A DNA stretch of 64,000 nucleotides from an uncultured Eubacteriales bacterium (GCA_934454125.1 CAKSFA010000001.1:62001-126000), one strand, 5' to 3'; counted from the stretch's first letter, positions 32,948 to 41,859 are shown. Program-made: numbers and translations. The notes: generated by a model from the sequence alone, not told the origin.

Positions 32948-33143
32948 GGAAAAATTGGCGGGAATGGCGGTGCGTTGCGCGGGGAGAGAATCGCTGTTTG
33001 AGATTGTGTGTATGTTTAGGCAGAACCGCAAGATACTGTGGCGAGATTTTTTGTAAGCGCTATGCTTGGTGGATTGGAGAAAACTATGCCCTGAATCAGG
33101 CGGAGAAGGCGGGGGAAGCATCTGAAAAATTACGCGAATTTTG

Positions 33144-33172
33144 TTGCTTTTTGGCGGTTTTTTCGATATAAT
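33144..33172 (+). promoter_or_regulatory. promoter for the GH24/SH3 gene
   Basis: TTGCTT-N17-TATAAT, 50 nt before the start codon. Confidence 0.7.
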
Positions 33173-33221
33173 CTTAGCAAAGCAATCGGAATTTGGAAAG
33201 GCCATGGGAGGTAATTTTGGG

Positions 33222-36200
33222 ATGCGGATATCGTTAAAACGGATCTTGACGGCAATGTTGGCAGCGCTGAGTATTGCGACGATCTTTTTTTCGTCACTTG
33301 CGTTGCGGGGGGGCGTGCAGGTGCAGGCGGCCGATGCCCCGATCAGCGCTTCGATGACCGGTGATCAGGTTAATTTGCGCAGCGGTGCGGGCATGCAGTA
33401 TTCGATCATCGGCAGTTTGTCCGGTGGAGAGCTGGTGACGGTGCTGGACGACAGCGATCCGAACTGGGCAAAGGTGCAGACTTCTTCAGGGGTGGTTGGA
33501 TATTGCAGTAAAACGTATGTAAAGCACCTTTCTTCTGCGCAGACAGGAGAAGGGATTGGCGTGCTGACCGGTGACCAGGTGAATTTGCGTGCAGGGGCCG
33601 GTTTGAGCTACCGTGTGTTGGGAACGCTGGCGCTGCATGAGACGGTGACTGTGTTGGATAGCAGTGACCCAAACTGGGTGCGTGTGCGTACACAAAGCGG
33701 TAAGGAAGGATATTGCAGTGCGCAGTATTTACAGCGTCAGGAAACGGACGCGGCACAGGGGACTGCTGTAACAACTGATGCGTTGAACCTGCGCAGTGGT
33801 GCGGGATTGGGCTATCGTGTGCAGACCGTGTTGCAAAAGGGCACGACGGTGACACTGTTGGAGGGCGGTGATGCCAACTGGGCCAAGGTGCGGACTGCGA
33901 ATGGTACCGTGGGCTATTGCAGCAGAACCTATTTGCAGGTAGACGGTGCAAAGGAGGAAACGCCGGAAACAACGCTGTATCGTGCGATGACGACGGATTA
34001 CCTGAATCTGCGCAGTGGTGCGGGGCTTGGACACCGTGTGCAGACGGTGCTGGCAAAGGGCGCTGTGGTGGATGTGTTGGATGATAGCGATGCAAACTGG
34101 GTCAAGGTGCGAACAAGCGATGGTACCGTAGGATATTGCAGTCGTGCGTATTTGCAGGCTGAGAAAGCTCCCACAACCGTGGCGCTGAGTGAGCAGGAGA
34201 GGACTGTGACAGCAGGAGAGGGTTTCACTTTTACAGCGACGGTTTCGGACGAGACGCTGCCGACGGTGGTTTCGAACAATGCCGGGGCGGTGCAGGTGAC
34301 GTATGCAGGGCGTTCGGGCAATGTACATACCTATCAAGTGGAGACGACGCAGGCTGGTAGTGCGCAGATCACCGTGCGTGCAAATGGAGCAGAGGCAACG
34401 CTGCATGTGACGGTTGAGGCTGCACCGGTGCCGGAGGTGCCGCAGGAGAAGCAGGCAACGGTGAATGCGGATGTGCTCAATGTGCGCAGCGGCAAGGGTA
34501 CGAACACGGCAGTGCTTGGTACAGTACGCAGTGGTGATATAGTAACCGTGCTGGATGACAGCGATGCAAGCTGGGTGCAGATTCGTACCGCGGGTGGCCT
34601 GACGGGCTATGTTGCGCGGGAATACCTGAATGGACTGGAAAGCACAGAGACGCCGGAAGCGCCGCAGGAGAAGCAGGCAATGGTGAATGCGGATGTGCTC
34701 AATGTGCGCAGCGGCAAGGGTACGAACACGGCAGTGCTTGGTACAGTACGCAGTGGTGATATAGTAACCGTGCTGGATGACAGCGATGCAAGCTGGGTGC
34801 AGATTCGTACCGCGGGTGGCCTGACGGGCTATGTGGCACGGGAATACCTGACGTTGGAGCAGCAGGAGAACGGTGGCACGAAGGCGCAGTATGCACAGGT
34901 GACGGCCGATATTTTGAATGTGCGCAGCGGTGCGGGCACCGGTTTTGCAAAGATTGGCTCGATTGTATATGGAGAGCTGGTCGAAGTGCTGGAGGAAAGC
35001 GGGAACGGCTGGGTGAAGATCAAAACACCGGCTGGATTGGTTGGCTATGCTTATGGCGAATATCTGGAGCAGGTGAGCGAAAATGGCGTGACCCGCAGCG
35101 TGACGATACCGGCGGGCAAGACGTATTATGCTGCGCAGTCTTCCGGACGGTGGATCAGCAGTGATACGAGTGTTGTGACGGCCAGCAATGGGTATATTAC
35201 AGCGGTGGCGCCGGGTGTTGCTACAGTGACCGGTGCAAATGGTGTGACTTATACCGTGACGGTGACGCAGGGTGAGGCGGTGCGCACGGCCTATGCTGCG
35301 CCAAATATTGCTGCGGTGGGCCAGGCAGTGGAGCTGGTGGCTGTGACGGATACGACCCGTGATACGGTGCAGTTCCGCATTACGGAGAGCGACGGTTCAC
35401 AGAAAATTGTGGACGCTTATACTTATACAACAGAAGAATGTAACGGTGTGGTGACGCGCGTATGGAAGGCAACGGCTGTGTTTGGCAGCGCGGGCAAGCA
35501 CAGCGTGACGGCGTATGCCGGAACAAACGGCGTGCTGGAGGCGCAGGGCTTTGAGACGGACGCTTATACCGTTTGGAGCATGGACAGTACGGTGGCTTCG
35601 TATGATACACGGCGCATCAGTGACAGTATGATCGATTTGATTGCGCGTTGGGAGGGTTATAGCGCTACGGTTTATCCCGATCAGCTGGCTGGCGGTGTGC
35701 CGACCATCGGTTATGGACAGACATTTGGCACGGGTGTGCAGTTTTATAACAATCTTTCGAAAACAGAGGCGTGGTCGCTATTGGTGAAGTCGATCAATGC
35801 TGGCAGCTATACTTCTGAGGTGAATCGTTTTCTGCAAAGCAATGGGATTCGTGCGACTCAGGCGCAGTTTGATGCGTTGGTGAGTTTTTCTTATAACATT
35901 GGTGCGGGCTATTGGAATAGCACGGAACGGATGGATTTGCGTGAGATTATGTTGAATGCGGTTGTGCCGCCGGAGATTGCGCAGAGTAGCTCTTTGCCGG
36001 CGACGGTGACGTTTGCTGGCGCTCGGCTTTATAGTGCGGCGAGTCGCTCGGCTTCGGTGTTGCGTGCGCTGGACACCTGTGTGCGCCTGGAAGTGTTGCA
36101 AGCCAACTATGACAGCCAGAGCAAAGCTGGTTGGTATAAGGTGCGTTTGCAGGATGGCACGGAGGGTTATGTGTGCGCCGGATATGCCCGCTTTGACAAG

Positions 36201-36446
36201 GGTGTGCAGGTGACGCATGATTTGAATTATACCGATGCAAATGCGTTTGGTTCTGAGTTGTTGCTGTGGCATCATGCCGGTGGCAACTGCTATGCCGGTT
36301 TGGTTTATCGCCGCATGGGTGAGGCAAAGGTGTTTAGCTATGGCGATTATCAGAGCGCAACGCCGGGTAATTACGAATATCAGCGCAATACGTATGGCTA
36401 TGATGTGCCTGACTGCATTCGCGGTAAAGGCTGGATCAAAGATTAA
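33222..36446 (+). CDS. secreted GH24 lysozyme with eight SH3-type domains
   Basis: 1074 residues. A signal peptide (RISLKRILTAMLAALSIATI..., ending QVQAAD) leads to four SH3b repeats (pattern NLRSGAGxxYRV...VLDDSDxNWxKVRT...GYCSxxYL), an Ig-like beta domain, three more SH3b repeats (two almost identical), a further beta region, then a GH24 phage-type lysozyme domain. In that domain the Glu of RWEGY, the Asp of VYPDQ and the Thr of PTIGYGQ fit the T4-lysozyme catalytic Glu-Asp-Thr spacing. An eighth SH3-like domain (about residues 925-1000) and a unique aromatic C-terminus (WHHAGGNCYAGLVYRRMG) follow. ATG 33222 has GGGAGG 9 nt upstream; ATG 33204 is the alternative. It probably remodels or attacks peptidoglycan outside the cell. 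Confidence 0.87.
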   Translation: MRISLKRILTAMLAALSIATIFFSSLALRGGVQVQAADAPISASMTGDQVNLRSGAGMQYSIIGSLSGGELVTVLDDSDPNWAKVQTSSGVVGYCSKTYVKHLSSAQTGEGIGVLTGDQVNLRAGAGLSYRVLGTLALHETVTVLDSSDPNWVRVRTQSGKEGYCSAQYLQRQETDAAQGTAVTTDALNLRSGAGLGYRVQTVLQKGTTVTLLEGGDANWAKVRTANGTVGYCSRTYLQVDGAKEETPETTLYRAMTTDYLNLRSGAGLGHRVQTVLAKGAVVDVLDDSDANWVKVRTSDGTVGYCSRAYLQAEKAPTTVALSEQERTVTAGEGFTFTATVSDETLPTVVSNNAGAVQVTYAGRSGNVHTYQVETTQAGSAQITVRANGAEATLHVTVEAAPVPEVPQEKQATVNADVLNVRSGKGTNTAVLGTVRSGDIVTVLDDSDASWVQIRTAGGLTGYVAREYLNGLESTETPEAPQEKQAMVNADVLNVRSGKGTNTAVLGTVRSGDIVTVLDDSDASWVQIRTAGGLTGYVAREYLTLEQQENGGTKAQYAQVTADILNVRSGAGTGFAKIGSIVYGELVEVLEESGNGWVKIKTPAGLVGYAYGEYLEQVSENGVTRSVTIPAGKTYYAAQSSGRWISSDTSVVTASNGYITAVAPGVATVTGANGVTYTVTVTQGEAVRTAYAAPNIAAVGQAVELVAVTDTTRDTVQFRITESDGSQKIVDAYTYTTEECNGVVTRVWKATAVFGSAGKHSVTAYAGTNGVLEAQGFETDAYTVWSMDSTVASYDTRRISDSMIDLIARWEGYSATVYPDQLAGGVPTIGYGQTFGTGVQFYNNLSKTEAWSLLVKSINAGSYTSEVNRFLQSNGIRATQAQFDALVSFSYNIGAGYWNSTERMDLREIMLNAVVPPEIAQSSSLPATVTFAGARLYSAASRSASVLRALDTCVRLEVLQANYDSQSKAGWYKVRLQDGTEGYVCAGYARFDKGVQVTHDLNYTDANAFGSELLLWHHAGGNCYAGLVYRRMGEAKVFSYGDYQSATPGNYEYQRNTYGYDVPDCIRGKGWIKD
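34440..34628 (+). repeat. near-identical internal repeat, copy 1 (SH3b module)
   Basis: 189 bp matching 34662-34850 with only a few differences at an offset of 222 bp (74 codons). It encodes one complete SH3b domain with its PQEKQA linker. Confidence 0.9.
34662..34850 (+). repeat. near-identical internal repeat, copy 2 (SH3b module)
   Basis: Second copy of the 189-bp module. The near identity at silent positions implies a recent in-frame duplication or gene conversion. Confidence 0.9.
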
Positions 36447-36455
36447 GATGGGTGT

Positions 36456-36491
36456 AAAACTCCCCGCTTGTAGAGAGCGGGGAGTTTTTTG
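36456..36491 (+). terminator. terminator after the GH24/SH3 gene
   Basis: AACTCCCCGC / GCGGGGAGTT stem with a 9-nt loop and a T-run. The following 36492-36755 stretch has no gene; it is markedly C-poor and G-rich on this strand. Confidence 0.9.
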
Positions 36492-36755
36492 TTTGGGAAG
36501 ATGGCTGGCTGGGTTTGTGGGTTGAAAATGGGTGAATCAGATAGCGTTTGTAAAGTGATGAGGTTGGAATGAAAAACCAGTTTGATGTGTATGGCATGAA
36601 GATTTTGATATATAAAAGGGAGTGTGATGCCACTGTGGGACAATATGTGGGAAAGATGGGCTTGAAATTGGTTTGAGAAAATGAGATGAGGCAGCAGTGG
36701 CTGGGAATTTTGTGGTTTGCCGGTGATTGGTCTATATGCTGTGTGGGGTGTGTGT

Positions 36756-36790
36756 ATGAAAAAGCGCTCCCGTTTTAGTGGGGAGCGCTT
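36756..36790 (-). terminator. terminator after the uracil-DNA glycosylase gene
   Basis: On the minus strand AAGCGCTCCC / GGGAGCGCTT with a 9-nt loop and a short T-run. Confidence 0.85.
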
Positions 36791-36798
36791 GGTTGTGG

Positions 36799-37371
36799 TT
36801 ATTGAGCAGTTTGGGCCAGTTCGTCGAGTTTTTGGCGCAGTTTTAGAAAATCTTCAAATGCTGCGGGTTTGTTGTTGGGGTTGCGCAGTAATGCGGCCGG
36901 GTGCAGTGTGGCCATCATCAGCACGCCGTTTTTTTCGATGAACATGCCGTGTTCTTTGGTGATTTTGATGTCTGGTTTGATGAGCTTGGCGGCGGCAATG
37001 CGGCCTAAGCAGACGATGATTTTGGGGCGCATCAGCAACACCTGATTGCGCAGCCAAGTAAGGCAAGCCTGTTGCTCTTCGGGCAGGGGATCTCGGTTTT
37101 TGGGTGGTCGGCATTTGACGATGTTGGCAATGTAGATATTTTTGTTGCGATCGAGATCGACAGCGGCCAGCATTTTGTCAAGCAGTTGCCCGCTTCTGCC
37201 TACAAACGGCAGGCCCTGTAGATCCTCCTGTTCACCGGGGCCTTCGCCGATAAAGAGCACGTTTGCCTTTGGGTTGCCCATGCCGAAGACAACATTGGTT
37301 CTTGTTTGGCAAAGCTCGCACTGCCGGCAGGCTTTGCAGGCTTGTTCGAGTTCTTCCCAGCTTTGGTACAT
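36799..37371 (-). CDS. family 4 uracil-DNA glycosylase (Fe-S)
   Basis: 190 residues. Motif A FIGEGPGEQEDLQG and motif B TLHPAALLRNP are both present. Fe-S ligand candidates are Cys15 and Cys18 (CRQC) plus the Cys of IVKCRPPKNRDP and of QACLTWL, the pattern of family 4 enzymes. It excises uracil from DNA. I start at ATG 37371 (MYQSW). The longer ATG at 37407 overlaps the -10 box of the predicted promoter (TATAATG) and cannot be in the transcript. Confidence 0.92.
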   Translation of the reverse strand: MYQSWEELEQACKACRQCELCQTRTNVVFGMGNPKANVLFIGEGPGEQEDLQGLPFVGRSGQLLDKMLAAVDLDRNKNIYIANIVKCRPPKNRDPLPEEQQACLTWLRNQVLLMRPKIIVCLGRIAAAKLIKPDIKITKEHGMFIEKNGVLMMATLHPAALLRNPNNKPAAFEDFLKLRQKLDELAQTAQ

Positions 37372-37405
37372 GACACATTCGACCTTTCTGTATGTATTTA
37401 TCTGC

Positions 37406-37435
37406 ATTATACCACACGAGAGCCTGTAGGTGCAA
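37406..37435 (-). promoter_or_regulatory. promoter for the uracil-DNA glycosylase gene
   Basis: On the minus strand TTGCAC-N18-TATAAT. Confidence 0.7.
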
Positions 37436-37497
37436 AACGGAAAAAACTACACAAAGATCAGATGGGCTTTTTATTTAGTTTGTATAGGATGCGGCGC

Positions 37498-37526
37498 TTG
37501 CATTTCGACGGAAAATCGAGTAAAAT
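37498..37526 (+). promoter_or_regulatory. promoter for pduL
   Basis: TTGCAT-N17-TAAAAT, 38 nt before the pduL start. Confidence 0.6.
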
Positions 37527-37564
37527 AACGGTAAATCTAAATTGGAAAGACGGGTGTATGTGCT

Positions 37565-38134
37565 GTGAAAATTTTGGTGGAAACTTCAGCGCGTCATGTA
37601 CATATCAGCAAGGAAGATTTGGCGGTTTTGTTTGGACCGGATGCGGAGTTGACGGTGAAAAAAGAGCTTTCGCAACCGGGGCAGTTTGCCAGCAATGAGC
37701 GTGTGACGGTTGTTGGCCCGAAGGGCGAGATGGCCAATGTTTCGATTTTGGGCCCCACGCGCCCGCAGACGCAGGTGGAGCTTTCGCGCACAGATACCCG
37801 TAAGGTCGGGATTGACGCGCCGATTCGCGAATCGGGTCAGCTGGCGGGCACGCCGGGCTGCAAGCTGATTGGCCCAAAGGGTGAAGTGACGCTGGAGCAT
37901 GGCGTAATTGTTGCAAAGCGCCATGCGCATATTCCGCCGGATGTGGCTGAGAAATGGGGAATTCAGGATCAGCAGATTGTTTCGCTGAAGGTGGGCGACA
38001 ATGAGCGTGCGTTGATTTTTGGTGATGTGGTTGCCCGTGTGAGTGCCAGCGCGGGCTTGGCGGTGCATATTGATACCGATGAAGCAAATGCTGCCGGTTT
38101 GAACGGTACCGTGGAGGGTGAAATTGTGCTGTGA
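37565..38134 (+). CDS. pduL: PduL-type phosphate acyltransferase (orphan)
   Basis: 189 residues with the two-fold PduL design. The zinc-binding His are in ETSARHVHISKEDL near the start and in AKRHAHIPPDVAEKWG in the second half; RTDTRKVGIDAPIRESGQLAG and VELSRTDTR-type segments also match. PduL moves acyl groups between CoA and phosphate, so here it may act as phosphotransacetylase in fermentation. No microcompartment shell, aldehyde dehydrogenase or acetate kinase gene is nearby, and no encapsulation peptide extends the N-terminus. GTG 37565 is the start. Confidence 0.9.
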   Translation: MKILVETSARHVHISKEDLAVLFGPDAELTVKKELSQPGQFASNERVTVVGPKGEMANVSILGPTRPQTQVELSRTDTRKVGIDAPIRESGQLAGTPGCKLIGPKGEVTLEHGVIVAKRHAHIPPDVAEKWGIQDQQIVSLKVGDNERALIFGDVVARVSASAGLAVHIDTDEANAAGLNGTVEGEIVL

Positions 38135-38155
38135 TGGCATGCCCTGATTTTGGTA

Positions 38156-38184
38156 TTGCGTTTTTGTGCGCCATGGGTTATAAT
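38156..38184 (+). promoter_or_regulatory. promoter for SRP RNA / dnaX region
   Basis: TTGCGT-N17-TATAAT, 56 nt before the SRP RNA. Confidence 0.7.
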
Positions 38185-38239
38185 AAAACAGCCGGTGAGC
38201 CGGTTTTTTCAGAAAAAGCAAGGCAGAAATGCGTGCAAT

Positions 38240-38361
38240 AGGATATGCGGGCGGGCGGGCTCTGCGCGATGGAGCGCCGTGAACCATGTCAGGCGGGGAA
38301 CCGAGCAGCATTAAGCGAACGTCTCCGTGCGATGCAGGTGGTCTGTTCGTTCGCATATCCT
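38240..38361 (+). ncRNA. ffs: signal recognition particle RNA (short form)
   Basis: The ends pair (GGATATGCG with CGCATATCC). The apical domain IV has the conserved SRP loop sequences: TGTCAGG on one side and GGGAACCGAGCAGCA on the other. About 122 nt, so the 4.5S-like form without the Alu domain of the large Bacillus scRNA. The location directly upstream of dnaX matches the Firmicute order. Confidence 0.85.
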
Positions 38362-38412
38362 GCTGCATGGTTTTCACCTTGCTTTTATTGTGCGGAAAAG
38401 GTGGTGGAGTAA

Positions 38413-40116
38413 TTGTATCGTGTATTATATCGTAAGTGGCGGCCGCAGACGTTTGCAGATGTGACGGGTCAGCCGCAGGTGACGCAGACGCTGCGGCAGG
38501 AGTTGCAAAGCAGCCGGTTGGCGCATGCGTATCTGTTTACCGGTTCGCGCGGTACGGGTAAGACCACCTGTGCAAAGATTTTGGCTAAGGCGATTAACTG
38601 CCTGAATCCGCAGGACGGCGAGCCTTGTGGCAAGTGTGAAATGTGCAAGGGCATTGATGAGGGTTCTGTGACGGATGTGGTAGAGATTGATGCGGCCAGC
38701 AACAATGGCGTGGATCATATTCGGGATTTGCGGCAGGAGGCCGGCTTTACGCCGGCGATGGCGAAGTATCGCGTTTATATTATTGACGAGGTGCACATGC
38801 TTTCGACCGGTGCGTTTAATGCGTTGCTAAAAACATTGGAGGAGCCACCGGCCTATGTTGTGTTTATTTTGGCAACAACAGAGGTGCACAAGCTGCCGGC
38901 AACCATTTTATCGCGCTGCCAGCGATTTGCGTTTCAGCGAATTTCTCCGCGGGAGAGCGCGGAGCGGCTGCTGTATATTGCAGAGCAGGAGGGAATTACG
39001 CTGGACGAGTCTGCTGCGCTGCTGATTGCACGGCTGGCAGATGGCGCACTGCGCGATGCGCTTTCGATTTTGGACCAATGCATCGGTGTGGACAGCCATG
39101 TTACGGAAGCGGTGGTGTGTACAGCGGCGGGCGTTGCCGGGAGAGACGCGTTGTTTGCGCTGGTGGATACTGCGATACAGCAAGATGCGGCTGCTGCACT
39201 TAATGAGATCGACCGGTTGTATCGGGATTCAAAAGATATGGCGCGTTTGTGTGACGAGTTGGCGGCGCATCTGCGCGATTTGATGTTGCTGAAAACGGTG
39301 CAGCATGCGCAGGAGCTGCTTGCAGTTTCGCAGGAGGAGTTTGCTGCGCTGGAACGGCAGGCACAGGCACTTGCTCTAGCAGATATTTTGCATGGAATCG
39401 ATGTGCTGCAGGTTGCTCCTGAAAAGATTTATCGCGGTGCAAACCCGCGCATTACGGCTGAGGCTGCTTTGCTGCAGTTGTGCACACCGCAGTTGGATGC
39501 CAGCCCGCAGGCGCTGCTGCGCAGAATAGAGGCGCTGGAGCGGCGTGCTCCGGTGGCAGGTGTGCAAGCATCGGTTCAGCAGCCAAAACCAGCACAGGAC
39601 GCACCGGCGCCGGTGGAGGAAACGCCGCGGGTGGCAGCTTCGAAAATGCCCGGGAAGCAGGTGGCGGCTGTACAATCGGAGTGTGTGGAAGAGCAGGAAA
39701 AGCTTGCAGATCAGCAGCCGGAGGTTTTGAAACCGGAGCCTGTGCCGGAAGAGACGGTTGTGATGCGGCCGCAGTTGGAGGAGCCGGCTCAGCCGCTGGA
39801 ACAATGGCCGGAGATTTTGCAAATTCTCAGCGGGTATTCTAAGGCGATTGCAATGGCGTTTACTGCTACGAGTGCTTATATCAGCGGAGAATATGTGTTA
39901 ATTGATGCGCCGCAGGACTCGATGGCGTTTGTGTTGCTGCGTAAATCTGCACAGCGTGAGCAGATGCGCCAGGCCATTGCGCAGGTAACCGGTAAGGTCT
40001 ATAAATTGGGGCCTTATACGAAAAAGCCGGCACAAAGTGCGCAGACAGACCCATTGGCTACACTGGCAGAACAGGCAGAACAGGCAGGAATTACACTTGC
40101 TATAAAAGAGGAATAA
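38413..40116 (+). CDS. dnaX: DNA polymerase III subunits gamma/tau
   Basis: 567 residues. AAA+ clamp loader: LYRKWRPQTFADVTGQ, Walker A GSRGTGKTT, a zinc module (CGKCEMC with an upstream Cys in AINCL), Walker B with IIDEVHML, sensor 1 LATTEVHKLPATILSRCQRF, sensor 2 GALRDALSILDQ. A Pro/Glu-rich tau linker (about residues 380-470) and a C-terminal DnaE-binding domain follow. TTG 38413 lies behind AAGGTGGTGG. It is followed by ybaB and recR. Confidence 0.96.
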   Translation: MYRVLYRKWRPQTFADVTGQPQVTQTLRQELQSSRLAHAYLFTGSRGTGKTTCAKILAKAINCLNPQDGEPCGKCEMCKGIDEGSVTDVVEIDAASNNGVDHIRDLRQEAGFTPAMAKYRVYIIDEVHMLSTGAFNALLKTLEEPPAYVVFILATTEVHKLPATILSRCQRFAFQRISPRESAERLLYIAEQEGITLDESAALLIARLADGALRDALSILDQCIGVDSHVTEAVVCTAAGVAGRDALFALVDTAIQQDAAAALNEIDRLYRDSKDMARLCDELAAHLRDLMLLKTVQHAQELLAVSQEEFAALERQAQALALADILHGIDVLQVAPEKIYRGANPRITAEAALLQLCTPQLDASPQALLRRIEALERRAPVAGVQASVQQPKPAQDAPAPVEETPRVAASKMPGKQVAAVQSECVEEQEKLADQQPEVLKPEPVPEETVVMRPQLEEPAQPLEQWPEILQILSGYSKAIAMAFTATSAYISGEYVLIDAPQDSMAFVLLRKSAQREQMRQAIAQVTGKVYKLGPYTKKPAQSAQTDPLATLAEQAEQAGITLAIKEE

Positions 40117-40138
40117 ATGAATTTTGGAGGAATGAACG

Positions 40139-40489
40139 ATGAAAGCAAGATTACCACAGGGCTACGGCAACGGAGGCGGCACCAATCTACAGCAGTTGGC
40201 GCGCCAGGCACAAAAGTTGCAGGAGGAAATGGACGCTGCCAACACAGAGTTGGAACAGAAGGAGTATTCTGCTACGGTGGGTGGCAATGCTGTGACGGCC
40301 GTTGTGACCGGAAAGATGGAGGTGAAATCTCTTGCGATTAAGCCGGAGGTGGTTGACCCGGAGGATATTGACATGCTTTCGGAGTTGGTAATTGCTGCGG
40401 TGAATGAGGCGATTCGTGCTGCGTCAACTGAAAAGGCGGAGACGATGGAGCGTCTCTCTGGCGGGCTGAATATGCCCGGCATGTTTTAA
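40139..40489 (+). CDS. nucleoid-associated protein YbaB/EbfC
   Basis: 116 residues with a helical start (NLQQLARQAQKLQEEMDAANTELEQKEYSATVGG), the DNA-binding beta core (VTAVVTGKMEVKSLAIKPEVVDPEDIDMLSELV spanning the middle) and a MPGMF end. Its stop overlaps the recR ATG. The dnaX-ybaB-recR order is near-universal. Confidence 0.95.
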   Translation: MKARLPQGYGNGGGTNLQQLARQAQKLQEEMDAANTELEQKEYSATVGGNAVTAVVTGKMEVKSLAIKPEVVDPEDIDMLSELVIAAVNEAIRAASTEKAETMERLSGGLNMPGMF

Positions 40490-41091
40490 TGGCGTCGTAT
40501 CACGTTGCGCCGCTGGAGCGGTTGGTAGAGCAGTTTGAGAGCTTGCCTGGGATCGGGCATAAATCGGCGCAGCGGTTGGCGTATTACGTGTTGGGATTGC
40601 CGCAGGAGAAAGCGGAGCGCTTTGCAAACAGTATTTTAGAAGCGCGCAGTGCGATTCATTACTGCCAGCGTTGTTGCAATTTGACCGACGGAGAGTTATG
40701 CCCTGTTTGCCGCAACGCGGAGCGCGATACTACCGTGATTTGTGTGGTGGAGGACCCCAGAGATGTGTTTGCGCTGGAGCGGACGAATGAGTTTCATGCA
40801 TTGTATCATGTGCTGCATGGTGCAATTTCGCCGCTTTCTGGCATTGGACCGGAGCAGCTGCGCATTAAAGAATTGCTTGCACGTGTGCAGACCGACGGCG
40901 TGCAAGAGGTGATTATGGCAACGAACCCTACAGTGGAGGGAGAGGCGACGGCGATGTATCTTTCACGGTTGCTGAAACCTCTGGGAGTGCGTGTGACACG
41001 CCTTGCCTATGGTATTCCTGTGGGCGGAGATTTGGAATATGCTGATGAAGTGACGCTTGCCCGTGCCTTGGAGGGTAGAAGTGAGCTGTAA
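40489..41091 (+). CDS. recR: recombination mediator protein RecR
   Basis: 200 residues: helix-hairpin-helix (FESLPGIGHKSAQRLAYYVL), a four-Cys zinc finger (CQRCCNLTDGELCPVC), the Toprim domain (VICVVEDPRDVFALERT) and the terminal Walker-like ring segment (LAYGIPVGGDLEYADEVTLARAL). It works with RecO to load RecA at gaps. Confidence 0.96.
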   Translation: MASYHVAPLERLVEQFESLPGIGHKSAQRLAYYVLGLPQEKAERFANSILEARSAIHYCQRCCNLTDGELCPVCRNAERDTTVICVVEDPRDVFALERTNEFHALYHVLHGAISPLSGIGPEQLRIKELLARVQTDGVQEVIMATNPTVEGEATAMYLSRLLKPLGVRVTRLAYGIPVGGDLEYADEVTLARALEGRSEL

Positions 41092-41095
41092 AAAA

Positions 41096-41129
41096 GCAAA
41101 GCACCGGTGAATTTGCCGGTGCTTTTTTG
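41096..41129 (+). terminator. bidirectional terminator between recR and the DUF1269-like gene
   Basis: AAAGCACCGG / CCGGTGCTTT stem with T-run on both sides when read in either direction. Confidence 0.85.
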
Positions 41130-41169
41130 TATATTTGTAGAAAGGAACGGGTGAGCAGAGGGAGATTTT

Positions 41170-41805
41170 TTATGCTTTGTTGTGTATTTTTTCTTTCAGT
41201 TTGCTAAAATCGTCTTTGATTTTTGTGCGCCGTTCTTCGATTTTTGCTTTATGCTCCTGGGCTTTTTCTTTGCGTAACAGCTTGCGGGTGTTGCGCTCGA
41301 ATTCGGCTTCAAGCTCCCGTGCTGTTTCGATTTCCTGTTCCAGTACAGCGGCATCCCAGCGGGTGATGGTGACGTCGGTGAATGTGTGGAGCATGTCGTC
41401 AAAGTAGCGGTCATCTTGCTCTTGTACAAAGGCGACCAGCGCTGTTTCGCCGTTTGCCAGCGTATGCGAGACTTTTTGGATCATGGTATCATTGGTATTT
41501 GCATCGTCAAGATCGATTGAGCCGCCGATGAGTGTGCCGATGCTGCCGCCGAGCAAAATGCCGACAGGGCCGCCTAAAACACCGAACAATGCACCAAGCA
41601 GACCGCCGGCAAAGGTATCGTTGGTTGTGTCTATGCCGGTGTCGTAGCTATCTTTTGTTTGAAGTTGGAAACCTGTGCGTTGGACGATTGCCATTTGTGA
41701 GACAAAATAGCCCGCCATTGGGGTGTTACCGTCTTTGATTTTTGAAAATGCTTGATAAACCTGGCTTTCTACGGGAAAAACCGCAACAACAATATTTTCC
41801 ATCAT
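41170..41805 (-). CDS. DUF1269-like stress/membrane-associated protein
   Basis: 211 residues. The N-terminal ferredoxin-like part is VVAVFPVESQVYQAFSKIK. It is followed by a glycine-zipper hydrophobic hairpin (AGGLLGALFGVLGGPVGILLGGSIGTLIGGS near residues 65-97), a short acidic domain, and a long basic coiled coil at the C-terminus (about 150-211). DUF1269 proteins share the first two parts; the coiled coil looks added. Function unknown; a membrane-stress role is a guess. AGGAGG lies before ATG 41805. Confidence 0.65.
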   Translation of the reverse strand: MMENIVVAVFPVESQVYQAFSKIKDGNTPMAGYFVSQMAIVQRTGFQLQTKDSYDTGIDTTNDTFAGGLLGALFGVLGGPVGILLGGSIGTLIGGSIDLDDANTNDTMIQKVSHTLANGETALVAFVQEQDDRYFDDMLHTFTDVTITRWDAAVLEQEIETARELEAEFERNTRKLLRKEKAQEHKAKIEERRTKIKDDFSKLKEKIHNKA

Positions 41806-41859
41806 GCAAAACCTCCTGAATCTTCTAAAGATAAATGAATCATATTCTTCTATAATTTT

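Noticed and set aside
32752..33171. 139-codon + strand frame over tRNA-Leu
   Set aside because: Runs antisense through the tRNA and its promoter; no ribosome site or family features.
34440..34850. Possible CRISPR or mobile repeat
   Set aside because: The two 189-bp copies are in-frame SH3 modules of one coding sequence, not spaced short repeats.
38188..38212. Terminator before SRP RNA (CCGGTGAGCCGG plus T-run)
   Set aside because: Only a 4-bp CCGG stem is possible and it would stop the SRP transcript at once; treated as chance.
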